This document shows, one piece after another, positions 1-6,758 of a DNA stretch of 23,743 nucleotides. Position numbers and translations under genes: made by a program. The DNA is taken from NCBI GenBank assembly GCA_021793535.1, contig JAJYSO010000003.1:1-23743 (forward strand). Direction: 5' to 3'. Each line of letters opens with the position of its first letter. Position 1 is the stretch's first letter. Below the pieces are notes generated by a model that worked only from the letters and a program-made list of their open reading frames with translations, ran no database searches and was not told where the DNA came from. The stretch comes from Bacteroidota bacterium (lineage in GTDB: Bacteria; Bacteroidota; Bacteroidia; Flavobacteriales; Flavobacteriaceae).

Positions 1-1923
1 CTTCCCAAGCTCTACCAACATGACTACCGATTAAATTGGGGGTTCACCCTTAACGACAATCTTACCGAATCCTTAAGTTTCGTATATAGCGTTTCCAATA
101 ATAGGATTATCCGCAATTACCTAAATTCTGATGGAAGCCAAAGAGAAGATATTGGGCTATGGGACGATTTTTTTGACATGGGGATTCCAAATCAACACAA
201 CCAAGCCTTACGTGTAAACTACGATCTCCCCTTCAACAAATTCCCATTTCTGGATTTTATCAACGCCCAATACTCCTATACGGGAAATTTTCAATGGCAA
301 AAAGGCTCCGAAATCCTCAAGACTATTCCAGATACACCAGACCTAGGAAATACCATTCAAAACTCCCAAGGACACCAACTAAATGGAGCCCTGACCATGG
401 AACGGTTGTACGACTACCTCGGCATCAAGCGCAAGCAACCCCAACAGCGAGACCCGGATAGAAGCCGCAATCGATTGGGCTTTACGCGAGAGTCCAGCCT
501 TCAAAACCAAGACGATCGCACCCCTCCAAGAAACAACACTAGCAATCAAGATAAATGGCTCAATACGGGAATTGATTTGCTCACCGCTCTAAAACGAGTT
601 TCCGTAAATTATAATGAAACCAGAGGCACCTATCTTCCTGGTTACCTTCAAAATGTCGGTTTTATAGGAACATTAAAACCATCGACTGGATTTATTTTTG
701 GAGGACAAGCGGATATCCGAGAACTGGCTGCCAGAAAAGGGTGGCTCACCGTCTATCAGGATTTTAATGATCAATACCTCACTAACCAAACCAAAGTCCT
801 CAACTTTCAAGCTGACTTAGAACCCTCTCAAGGGTTGATCATCAACCTCAACGCCGATCGAACCTATGCAGAAAATTATGCCGAAAACTACCGTGTAGAT
901 CCCTATCAATTGCAATACCAATCACTTGCTCCCAGACGTTATGGTAATTTTAGTATATCCACGATTATGATCGGAACCGCCTTCCAAAAAAGCGATGAAG
1001 CACAATCCAAGGCCTTTGAAAAATTTAGAGAAAATCGCCTTAGCATCGCCAATCGTCTAGCTAAAAATGCAGGTATGGATCTGAGTAATCCTGCAAATAT
1101 TAATGCTAAAACAGGGTTTCCCAAAGGTTTTGGAAGAACCAGTCAGCAAGTTTTGCTACCGGCATTCCTCTCTGCCTATACCCATCAGGATCCCGCGAGT
1201 ATTCGTTTAGGTGCATTCAGAAATACCCCGCTCCCCAATTGGGATATAAAGTACACCGGGTTGATGCAGTTCACCTTCTTCAGAGATCGTTTTAGAAGGT
1301 TCAGTGTACAACATGGATATCATGCGGGTTATACCATCAACCAGTTCCAAACCAACTTGACCTACGATTTTAACAATCCCTACGGAATGTCCAACCTTGA
1401 TCAAAATGAGAACTTCAAGAGTGAAATATTGATTTCTAATATCAATTTGACCGAACAATTCTCTCCTCTATTGCGGATTGATCTCGAGATGAAAAACGCT
1501 GTTAGTTTAATGGCAGAGGTCGATAAAGATCGGATGCTCTCGCTGAGCTTCGACAATAACCTGTTGACAGAGATACAAGGAAATGAATACAGATTGGGCT
1601 TGGGGTATCGCATCAAAGACCTGAAAGTCACCACGATGGTCGAAGGAGTTCGGCGCGTCTTGAGCAGTGACTTAAACTTAAAGGCAGATATTGCCTATAG
1701 GCGCAACAAAACCATCGCTCGCTATTTAGATACCAATGATGCTCAACTCACCACCGGACAAGATCGCTGGGAATTTCATTTTACTGCGGATTATGCACTT
1801 TCCCAGCATTTGACCGCCATGTTTTACTATGATCATAATTTCTCAAAGTATTTCGTATCCACAGCTTTCCCCCAAACAACTATTAGATCCGGAATCCGCT
1901 TGCGTTACAGCTTTGGAAATTAA
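1..1923 (+). CDS. sprA: SprA, T9SS outer-membrane translocon, C-terminal part (5'-truncated)
   Basis: The reading frame is open from the first base of the window, so the ATG at 178 is internal and the real start lies upstream. The visible 640 residues form the C-terminal quarter or so of SprA, a protein of about 2400 residues in Flavobacterium johnsoniae. SprA is the giant outer-membrane beta-barrel that exports type IX secretion substrates and is needed for gliding. The sequence shows many alternating aromatic/polar beta-strand segments (for example YHAGYTINQFQTNLTYDFNN) and ends in a strand rich in aromatic and basic residues, GIRLRYSFGN, as expected for a barrel closed at its last strand. 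The middle (about residues 135-200 of the visible part) has a Pro/Arg/Gln/Asn-rich stretch that is probably a loop. The gcvH gene follows, an order I recall from other flavobacteria. The family call rests on recognition of the sequence and this context. Confidence 0.9.
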   Translation, partial: LPKLYQHDYRLNWGFTLNDNLTESLSFVYSVSNNRIIRNYLNSDGSQREDIGLWDDFFDMGIPNQHNQALRVNYDLPFNKFPFLDFINAQYSYTGNFQWQKGSEILKTIPDTPDLGNTIQNSQGHQLNGALTMERLYDYLGIKRKQPQQRDPDRSRNRLGFTRESSLQNQDDRTPPRNNTSNQDKWLNTGIDLLTALKRVSVNYNETRGTYLPGYLQNVGFIGTLKPSTGFIFGGQADIRELAARKGWLTVYQDFNDQYLTNQTKVLNFQADLEPSQGLIINLNADRTYAENYAENYRVDPYQLQYQSLAPRRYGNFSISTIMIGTAFQKSDEAQSKAFEKFRENRLSIANRLAKNAGMDLSNPANINAKTGFPKGFGRTSQQVLLPAFLSAYTHQDPASIRLGAFRNTPLPNWDIKYTGLMQFTFFRDRFRRFSVQHGYHAGYTINQFQTNLTYDFNNPYGMSNLDQNENFKSEILISNINLTEQFSPLLRIDLEMKNAVSLMAEVDKDRMLSLSFDNNLLTEIQGNEYRLGLGYRIKDLKVTTMVEGVRRVLSSDLNLKADIAYRRNKTIARYLDTNDAQLTTGQDRWEFHFTADYALSQHLTAMFYYDHNFSKYFVSTAFPQTTIRSGIRLRYSFGN

Positions 1924-1934
1924 TACGTATATGA

Positions 1935-1950
1935 TCTTGTAATTACAAGA
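1935..1950. promoter_or_regulatory. 16-bp perfect palindrome, possible operator at the gcvH promoter
   Basis: TCTTGTAATTACAAGA is a perfect inverted repeat with no spacer. It lies 11 bp after the sprA stop and contains the TTG that serves as the -33 element of the predicted gcvH promoter. A dimeric regulator bound here would cover the -33 region, so repression is the simplest reading. A hairpin with a minimal loop at the end of the sprA mRNA is the alternative, but there is no T-run after it. The regulator is unknown. Confidence 0.5.
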
Positions 1951-1965
1951 ATAAGTTTAAATTTG
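1936..1965 (+). promoter_or_regulatory. Bacteroidota-type promoter for gcvH-vanZ
   Basis: A CTTG at 1936-1939 (-33) is followed after 18 bp by TAAATTTG at 1958-1965. The second element matches the TAnnTTTG -7 consensus of the Bacteroidota primary sigma factor. Transcription would start around 1970-1973, leaving a leader of about 20 nt before the gcvH ATG at 1994. Confidence 0.7.
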
Positions 1966-1993
1966 AAAATCGTATAAAAACCTTTAAAACATT

Positions 1994-2371
1994 ATGAATT
2001 TACCTAAAGATTTAAAGTACACAAAGGACCACGAATGGGTTAAAATAGAAGGAGGTATGGCCACCATCGGAATTACAGACTATGCGCAAAAAGAATTAGG
2101 CGATATCGTCTATGTGGAAGTAGAAACGCTGGATGAGAGCCTGGACAAAGATGAGGTCTTTGGTACTGTAGAAGCCGTGAAAACTGTTTCCGATTTAAAT
2201 TTACCCGTAAGCGGAACAGTCGTTGAATTCAACGAAGCCTTAGAAGATGCTCCGGAAATTGTAAACGAAGATCCATATGGGAAAGGCTGGATCATCAAAG
2301 TGGAGGTGGACAATTCAGAGGAGCTAAATGATTTACTTTCCGCGGAAGAATATGAGCAGGAGTTATCCTAA
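1994..2371 (+). CDS. gcvH: Glycine cleavage system H protein
   Basis: GcvH is the lipoyl shuttle protein of the glycine cleavage complex. It carries the aminomethyl group from glycine between the P, T and L proteins in the cytoplasm. The 125-residue product has the family's usual length and start (KYTKDHEW near residue 8). The lipoylation motif is TVEAVKTVSDL, with the modified lysine at K63, followed by the conserved region ending in NEDPYGKGW. The other gcv genes are absent here, which is normal for flavobacteria, where gcvH often stands apart. It has its own predicted promoter with an overlapping palindrome. Its last 20 bp overlap the start of the next gene, so the two are probably translationally coupled. 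The assignment is secure. Confidence 0.97.
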   Translation: MNLPKDLKYTKDHEWVKIEGGMATIGITDYAQKELGDIVYVEVETLDESLDKDEVFGTVEAVKTVSDLNLPVSGTVVEFNEALEDAPEIVNEDPYGKGWIIKVEVDNSEELNDLLSAEEYEQELS

Positions 2372-2747
2372 ATCACTTTTTCTTGTCGTTGCTCTTATCT
2401 ATACGGCCGGCCTTGCCACCGTTTCTTTACTCAAACTAAATTCAGATGCACTCTCGGCAGTAGAATTCAAAAATGCAGACAAAGTTTTTCACTTTTTGGC
2501 CTATTTTGGGTTAACCCTTCTCTGGGAAGCCTACTACTTTAAGCAAAAGCAAAGTATACAAGGCTTTCCAAGTTTGAAAATTGCGCTGGCTGCGATCATC
2601 TTTGGCATTATTATTGAGATATTACAAAAAGGAGCAACCCGTTACAGAAGTTTTGAATACTTGGATATTGTGGCAAATTCAACCGGTGTTATCCTTGCCG
2701 TTTTATCCCTCTACATTTTGAAACATTTTAATAAGTTAAAACTTTAA
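2352..2747 (+). CDS. VanZ-like family small membrane protein
   Basis: This is a 131-residue protein with about four hydrophobic segments: an N-terminal one after MSRSYPKS, then DKVFHFLAYFGLTLLW, IALAAIIFGIIIEILQ and IVANSTGVILAVLSLYIL. The DKVxHFxxYFGLxxL motif and the later RSFEYLDIVANSTG motif are typical of the VanZ-like family, whose general function is poorly known (VanZ itself gives low-level teicoplanin resistance). I chose the ATG at 2352 because GGAAG lies a few bases upstream and the protein then starts with a basic N-terminus. An in-frame ATG at 2328 would add eight residues and a longer overlap. With the 2352 start the gene overlaps gcvH by 20 bp in another frame. No resistance role should be inferred. 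Confidence 0.85.
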   Translation: MSRSYPKSLFLVVALIYTAGLATVSLLKLNSDALSAVEFKNADKVFHFLAYFGLTLLWEAYYFKQKQSIQGFPSLKIALAAIIFGIIIEILQKGATRYRSFEYLDIVANSTGVILAVLSLYILKHFNKLKL

Positions 2748-2803
2748 AAAAACGAATAATTAATTTTTTTTTATATCTTTAACCCGGACAAAAGAAAAAC
2801 ACT

Positions 2804-3550
2804 ATGCAAATCAAAAAAAATCCCAAAAAAGACCTTAATCGCAAAAGTCTGCTTTTCTTCCAGATTGGACTGATTGTGGTGCTTTTGCTCTCCCTATGGG
2901 GCATCAACCACAAGAGCTATGACAAAAGAGATGATGGTGGTCAACAAGTGGTGCAATTGGCTGACCTCGAGCCCGAAGACGTAGATGTGGTAGAACAACC
3001 ACAAAATACCCCACCCCCACCCCCACCCCCACCAAAAATTCCAGATAAAATTGAAATCGTCGATGACGATGAAGACGTCGAAGAAGATGAGTTGATGACT
3101 GCAGAAGATACCGACGCACCCATAATCGAAGTTGCTGATACAGGGGACATCGAATCTACAGAAGATGCAGAGGAAGTAGAAGAGGAAATCGAGGAAGTTC
3201 CTTTTCAAGCCATTCAAGATGTACCGATTTTTCCTGGATGTGAAAAATTCAAAGACAACGCCAAGAGGAAACAGTGTATGAGTGATGGTGTTCAAAAGTT
3301 TGTAAATAACCGTTTTAACACTGAATTAGGCTCCGAATTAGGATTGAGCGGAATTACACGTATTAGTGTACAGTTCACCGTAAACGAATTCGGAAAAGTA
3401 ACCGATATCCGAACCCGTGCACCAGAACCTGAGCTCGAAAGAGAAGCGCAAAGAGTGGTGAGTCAATTACCCGACATGGTTCCCGGTAAACAACGCGATA
3501 AAGCTGTTCGGGTAATTTATCAATTGCCTATTGTTTTCCAAGTCCGATAA
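2804..3550 (+). CDS. TonB family energy transducer
   Basis: This is an inner-membrane-anchored, periplasm-spanning protein that passes proton-motive energy from ExbB/ExbD to outer-membrane receptors. Order along the 248 residues: a basic N-terminus (1-15), one transmembrane helix (about 16-34), a run of eight prolines (70-77), and a strongly acidic linker (about 81-135, rich in Asp/Glu). The C-terminal domain (about 138-248) has the Bacteroidota pattern VPIFPGCE (C146), KRKQCM (C158), VQFTVNEFGKV and ending PIVFQVR. The two cysteines are common in this family and might form a disulfide. The linker is acidic, unlike the Lys-Pro-rich linker of E. coli TonB. The gene is 56 bp after the VanZ-like gene and ends the cluster at a strong terminator. 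ExbB/ExbD are not present here. Which receptor it serves is unknown. Confidence 0.92.
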   Translation: MQIKKNPKKDLNRKSLLFFQIGLIVVLLLSLWGINHKSYDKRDDGGQQVVQLADLEPEDVDVVEQPQNTPPPPPPPPKIPDKIEIVDDDEDVEEDELMTAEDTDAPIIEVADTGDIESTEDAEEVEEEIEEVPFQAIQDVPIFPGCEKFKDNAKRKQCMSDGVQKFVNNRFNTELGSELGLSGITRISVQFTVNEFGKVTDIRTRAPEPELEREAQRVVSQLPDMVPGKQRDKAVRVIYQLPIVFQVR

Positions 3551-3571
3551 AGAGATCTTTTATAGATGAGA

Positions 3572-3601
3572 AAAGCCCTTCAGTTGAAGGGCTTTCTTTT
3601 T
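3572..3601 (+). terminator. Rho-independent terminator after tonB
   Basis: A perfect 10-bp stem (AAAGCCCTTC / GAAGGGCTTT) with a four-base AGTT loop is followed by CTTTTT. It separates the sprA-tonB region from the ribosomal protein genes. Confidence 0.92.
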
Positions 3602-3647
3602 ATGGGTTAAGTTGTGTTTATAAGAATTAAAAATTATTTTGCCCAAA

Positions 3648-3678
3648 CTTGTTAATTAAATTTATAATCGTAAATTTG
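3648..3678 (+). promoter_or_regulatory. Promoter of rplM-rpsI
   Basis: CTTG at 3648-3651 is followed after 19 bp by TAAATTTG at 3671-3678, a textbook match to the Bacteroidota -33/-7 promoter. Transcription should begin near 3683-3686, giving a leader of about 55 nt before the rplM start. Confidence 0.82.
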
Positions 3679-3682
3679 CACC

Positions 3683-3710
3683 CTGATTTTCTGTAGTTAA
3701 GAGAAAACAG
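3683..3710 (+). promoter_or_regulatory. 5' leader hairpin of rplM mRNA
   Basis: CTG-A-TTTTCT (3683-3692) pairs with AGAAAACAG (3702-3710), giving a nine-pair stem with one bulged A and a nine-base loop. It sits at the predicted 5' end of the transcript and is followed by TTTTGTTT. It could protect the 5' end, act as a weak attenuator, or be a ribosomal-protein binding site; the sequence alone does not decide. Confidence 0.45.
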
Positions 3711-3738
3711 TTTTGTTTAATCAAGTAAAGTTATATAA

Positions 3739-4194
3739 GTGAATACGTTAAGTTATAAAACCGTATCTGCAAACAAAGCAACGGTAAAAAAAGAATGGGT
3801 TGTTCTTGACGCCAAAGATCAATCCTTAGGAAGAGTCTCTTCTATAGCGGCACAGTTTCTAAGAGGGAAACGAAAGCCCAACTACACTCCTCACGTGGAT
3901 TGTGGGGACAACGTCATTATAATTAATGCCAGTGATGTTCAGCTTACCGGAAACAAGTGGACCGAAAAAGAATACATTCGCTACACCGGACATCCTGGAG
4001 GCCAACGTCGTCTTACTGCTGAGCAATTGTATAAAAAGGATCCTAGACGCCTTATTGAAAATGCTGTGAAAGGAATGCTTCCTAAAAATCGATTGGGATC
4101 GGCTCTGTTTAACAACCTACGTGTGTTTAATGATGACAAGCACGATCATGAGGCTCAAAAACCCAAAGTAATTAACGTAAACGAATTGAAATAA
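3739..4194 (+). CDS. rplM: 50S ribosomal protein L13
   Basis: L13 is an early-assembly protein of the large ribosomal subunit. The 151-residue product shows the family landmarks: KEWVVLDAKDQSLGRVSS near residue 18, the FLRGKRKPNYTPHVDCGD motif, YIRYTGHPGGQ and the ENAVKGMLPKNRLG motif. The start is GTG at 3739, giving the N-terminus MNTLSYKTVSANK that is usual for this protein in Bacteroidota, and no ATG upstream fits. It is preceded by its own promoter and leader hairpin. It lies two bases before rpsI, the standard rplM-rpsI operon pair. The identification is certain. Confidence 0.98.
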   Translation: MNTLSYKTVSANKATVKKEWVVLDAKDQSLGRVSSIAAQFLRGKRKPNYTPHVDCGDNVIIINASDVQLTGNKWTEKEYIRYTGHPGGQRRLTAEQLYKKDPRRLIENAVKGMLPKNRLGSALFNNLRVFNDDKHDHEAQKPKVINVNELK

Positions 4195-4196
4195 AA

Positions 4197-4583
4197 ATGG
4201 AAACCATTCACAAAATAGGACGCAGAAAAAAAGCGGTTGCACGCGTGTATCTCTCTGAAGGTAACGGAGAAATTACCATTAATAACAAAAAATTAAACGA
4301 ATACTTTACAACCAGCACCTTACAATACAAGGTTAACCAAGCATTCAATTTAACCAACAATGAAAACAACTTTGACGTTAAAGCAAGTGTTTTTGGTGGA
4401 GGAATTAGCGGTCAAGCTGAAGCCATTCGTTTAGCACTTGCACGAGCAATGTGTGAATTAGATGCTGAAAACAGAAGCATCTTAAAACCAGAAGGGCTGC
4501 TTACACGTGATCCCCGAATGGTTGAACGTAAAAAATACGGACAAAAGAAAGCAAGAAAGAAATTCCAATTCTCCAAGCGTTAA
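4197..4583 (+). CDS. rpsI: 30S ribosomal protein S9
   Basis: S9 is a small-subunit protein whose C-terminal tail reaches the decoding region and contacts P-site tRNA. The 128-residue product begins with METIHKIGRRKKAVARVYL, contains GGGISGQAEAIRLALARA, and ends with the basic tail KYGQKKARKKFQFSKR, including the invariant terminal SKR. It starts two bases after the rplM stop, so both genes must be read from one mRNA. The 182-bp gap that follows holds several possible hairpins and precedes rpsB. Confidence 0.98.
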   Translation: METIHKIGRRKKAVARVYLSEGNGEITINNKKLNEYFTTSTLQYKVNQAFNLTNNENNFDVKASVFGGGISGQAEAIRLALARAMCELDAENRSILKPEGLLTRDPRMVERKKYGQKKARKKFQFSKR

Positions 4584-4594
4584 TTTGGGAATAC

Positions 4595-4616
4595 GCTCTT
4601 GTTTACATGACAAAGC
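4595..4616 (+). terminator. Hairpin after rpsI, possible weak terminator
   Basis: GCT-C-TTGT (4595-4602) pairs with ACAAAGC (4610-4616), giving seven pairs with one bulged C and a seven-base loop. An AT-rich run follows, but no clean T-tract. It may end part of the rplM-rpsI transcription or may be part of a longer leader for rpsB. Confidence 0.35.
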
Positions 4617-4663
4617 ATATAACTATTATTATTTATTAATCCTTAAATCAAATTTGTTGTTAT

Positions 4664-4733
4664 CTGTCAAGAACTTGGCAGAGTTAGTTTAGCATCTAAA
4701 CAAATAAGGCCGAAAAATCGCCGCTTATTTGTT
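4664..4733 (+). promoter_or_regulatory. Structured leader upstream of rpsB
   Basis: There are two hairpins. The first is CTGTCAA (4664-4670) / TTGGCAG (4675-4681), with a GAAC tetraloop and one G-U pair. The second is AACAAATAAG (4699-4708) / CTTATTTGTT (4724-4733), a perfect 10-bp stem enclosing a small inner CGA-AAAA-TCG helix. An alternative short stem GTTTAG (4687-4692) / CTAAAC (4696-4701) would compete with the left arm of the second hairpin. The last hairpin ends 32 nt before the rpsB ATG. In gammaproteobacteria S2 represses rpsB-tsf through the leader, so a similar role is possible here. No convincing promoter is visible in the gap. Confidence 0.5.
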
Positions 4734-4765
4734 GCTATATCAACAGAACGTAAACTATTAAAGAA

Positions 4766-5554
4766 ATGGCAAAAGAAATCGAAGTTAAAGACTTACTTGA
4801 TGCCGGAGTTCACTTCGGACACTTAACTCATCGCTGGAACCCCAACATGGCTCCTTATATTTATATGGAGCGCAACGGGATCCATATCATCAACCTATAC
4901 AAAAGTGCCGCTAAGATGCAAGAAGCTGCAAAGGCGTTGAGCAAAATTGCTTCAAGCGGTAGAAAAATCCTATTTGTTGCAACCAAAAAACAAGCCAAAG
5001 AAATTGTGGCCGAAGAGGCACAAAAATGCAACATGCCTTATATTACAGAACGCTGGCCCGGAGGAATGCTCACTAACTTTGTGACGATTCGTCGATCGGT
5101 AAAAAAGATGGACGCCGTGGACCGCATGAAAAAAGACGGACGCTTTGATACCCTCTCCAAAAAGGAGCAATTACAAGTCAACCGGATGCGTGCCAAATTA
5201 GAAAAGCAATTGGGATCCATTCAAAAGATGACCAGACTTCCAGGGGCAATTTTCGTTGTGGACACCTTGCGAGAACACATTGCTGTTAAAGAAGCTCAAC
5301 GATTGAACATTCCGATCTTCGCCATGGTAGATACCAATTCAGATCCTCGCGAAGTCGATTATGCCATTCCGGCCAATGACGATGCTTCTAAATCCATCAA
5401 AAAAGTGGTCTCTTATATCTCGGAGGCTATCGCAGAAGGATTAAGCGCTAGAGAGCAAGACTTGGAAGTAAAACGCCAAGCCAAAGAAGAAACAAAAGGT
5501 TCTAAAAAAGATCAACCAAAAGAGACTAGCGAAAAAGAAGCTAAAGAAGCTTAA
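4766..5554 (+). CDS. rpsB: 30S ribosomal protein S2
   Basis: S2 joins the small subunit late in assembly and helps recruit S1 and mRNA. The 262-residue product has the family signatures LLDAGVHFGHLTHRWNPNM near residue 10, TERWPGGMLTNF around 92-103, the LPGAIFVVDT segment and PIFAMVDTNSDP, followed by the ANDDASKSIK motif. The last 35 or so residues are a Lys/Glu-rich tail, probably flexible; such tails are common in Bacteroidota S2. It is followed after 83 bp by tsf, the conserved rpsB-tsf pair. A structured leader precedes it. Confidence 0.98.
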   Translation: MAKEIEVKDLLDAGVHFGHLTHRWNPNMAPYIYMERNGIHIINLYKSAAKMQEAAKALSKIASSGRKILFVATKKQAKEIVAEEAQKCNMPYITERWPGGMLTNFVTIRRSVKKMDAVDRMKKDGRFDTLSKKEQLQVNRMRAKLEKQLGSIQKMTRLPGAIFVVDTLREHIAVKEAQRLNIPIFAMVDTNSDPREVDYAIPANDDASKSIKKVVSYISEAIAEGLSAREQDLEVKRQAKEETKGSKKDQPKETSEKEAKEA

Positions 5555-5637
5555 GTTCCAAAAGAAATATTTTATTATAAATTATAGATCGTCAGAAGGG
5601 TATTTCATGAACGATCCACTAAAAAAATTTATGTATT

Positions 5638-6603
5638 ATGGCAAAAGTAACTGCCGCTGAGGTAAACAAACTTAGAAAAGCTACCGGTTCAGGTATGATG
5701 GACTGTAAAAAAGCCCTAGTAGAAGCCAATGGAGATTTCGATGAAGCCATCCAAATTCTACGTAAAAAAGGTCAAAAAGTAGCTGCAAAAAGAGCGGATC
5801 GAGAAAGTTCTGAGGGGGCTGCAATTGCAAAAGTTAATGCTGATAAAACTAAAGGGGCAATCATTTCTCTAAACTGTGAAACCGACTTTGTCGCCAAAAA
5901 CGAAGGCTTTGTAAAGTTAGCCAATGAGTTGGCAGAAATGGCATTGAATTACCATTCTCTAGAAGACTTACTTAAAGCAGATTTTAACGGGATTAGCGTT
6001 CAAGAAAAATTGATTGAACAAACAGGAGTAATCGGTGAGAAAATAGAAATCGGAGATTTCAAAACGCTTGAAGCTCCTTTTGTCGGAAGCTATATTCATG
6101 CAGGGAATAAGATTGCAGCAATTACAGGATTATCTCAAAAAACAGAGAAATCACAAGAAGTTGCACACGATGTATCCATGCAGGTAGCCGCCATGGGTGC
6201 AGAAACATTGTCTTATAAAGATTTCGATGCAGAATACATCGCCAGAGAAACGGAGGCACGCATTGCTGAAGTCACTAAGCTGAACGAAGAATTAGCAAGA
6301 TTAGGAAAGCCCCTAAAACACATTCCGCAATACGTGACGTATGCGCAACTTACTGAAGAAGTCTTAAAAAAAGCAGAAGAAGATGCCAAAGCAGAATTAA
6401 AAGCTGAAGGTAAGCCTGAAAAAATATGGGATAAAATTCTTCCCGGAAAAGTGGCTCGTTTTATCGACGACAACACTTCTTTAGACCAGGAAAAAGCTTT
6501 GTTAGATCAAGCCTTCATCAAAGATGACAAAAAGAAAGTCTCTGAATATGTGGCTGCCAACGGATTAGAAATTACAGGATTTGAAAGAGTTTCTTTAGCC
6601 TAA
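5638..6603 (+). CDS. tsf: Translation elongation factor Ts
   Basis: EF-Ts is the guanine nucleotide exchange factor that regenerates EF-Tu-GTP. The 321-residue product starts with the UBA-like domain (about 1-55, with LRKATGSGMMDCKKAL). The core follows, containing the nearly invariant NCETDFVAKNEGF motif (about residues 78-90) that contacts EF-Tu, and the dimerisation region with HDVSMQVAAMGAE. Compared with the E. coli protein (about 283 residues) it carries extra charged sequence in the C-terminal half (about 200-260, rich in Glu/Lys), which is usual in Bacteroidota. In the 83-bp gap before it a GATCGT/ACGATC inverted repeat (5587-5592 and 5611-5616) is the only structure seen. A strong terminator follows. 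Confidence 0.97.
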   Translation: MAKVTAAEVNKLRKATGSGMMDCKKALVEANGDFDEAIQILRKKGQKVAAKRADRESSEGAAIAKVNADKTKGAIISLNCETDFVAKNEGFVKLANELAEMALNYHSLEDLLKADFNGISVQEKLIEQTGVIGEKIEIGDFKTLEAPFVGSYIHAGNKIAAITGLSQKTEKSQEVAHDVSMQVAAMGAETLSYKDFDAEYIARETEARIAEVTKLNEELARLGKPLKHIPQYVTYAQLTEEVLKKAEEDAKAELKAEGKPEKIWDKILPGKVARFIDDNTSLDQEKALLDQAFIKDDKKKVSEYVAANGLEITGFERVSLA

Positions 6604-6632
6604 TTTCGACTAAACAATATTTTTAACAGACT

Positions 6633-6662
6633 AGCCGGATACTCACACTATCCGGCTTTTTT
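6633..6662 (+). terminator. Rho-independent terminator after tsf
   Basis: A perfect 9-bp GC-rich stem (AGCCGGATA / TATCCGGCT) with a seven-base loop is followed by six T residues if the last base of the stem is counted. It closes the rpsB-tsf operon. Confidence 0.93.
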
Positions 6663-6758
6663 GTATATTTAATAGAGAAAGAAGCGGACCTAAAAAGCTA
6701 TTCCGTTTAAAATAATTAAATTTACTCTCCCAAAATACAACCCCGACCACTGTTTAAT

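Noticed and set aside
2774..2781. TATCTTTA as a promoter for tonB
   Set aside because: It has one mismatch to TAnnTTTG and no TTG at the right distance, so I do not list it as a feature.
2894..3295. Minus-strand frames opposite tonB (133, 71 and 69 codons)
   Set aside because: They are mirror images of the Pro-rich and Asp/Glu-rich tonB codons (giving Gly, Trp, Ser runs) with no recognisable domain or start signal.
4649..4656. CAAATTTG as the rpsB promoter
   Set aside because: The first base does not match TAnnTTTG and no -33 TTG lies about 19 bp upstream.
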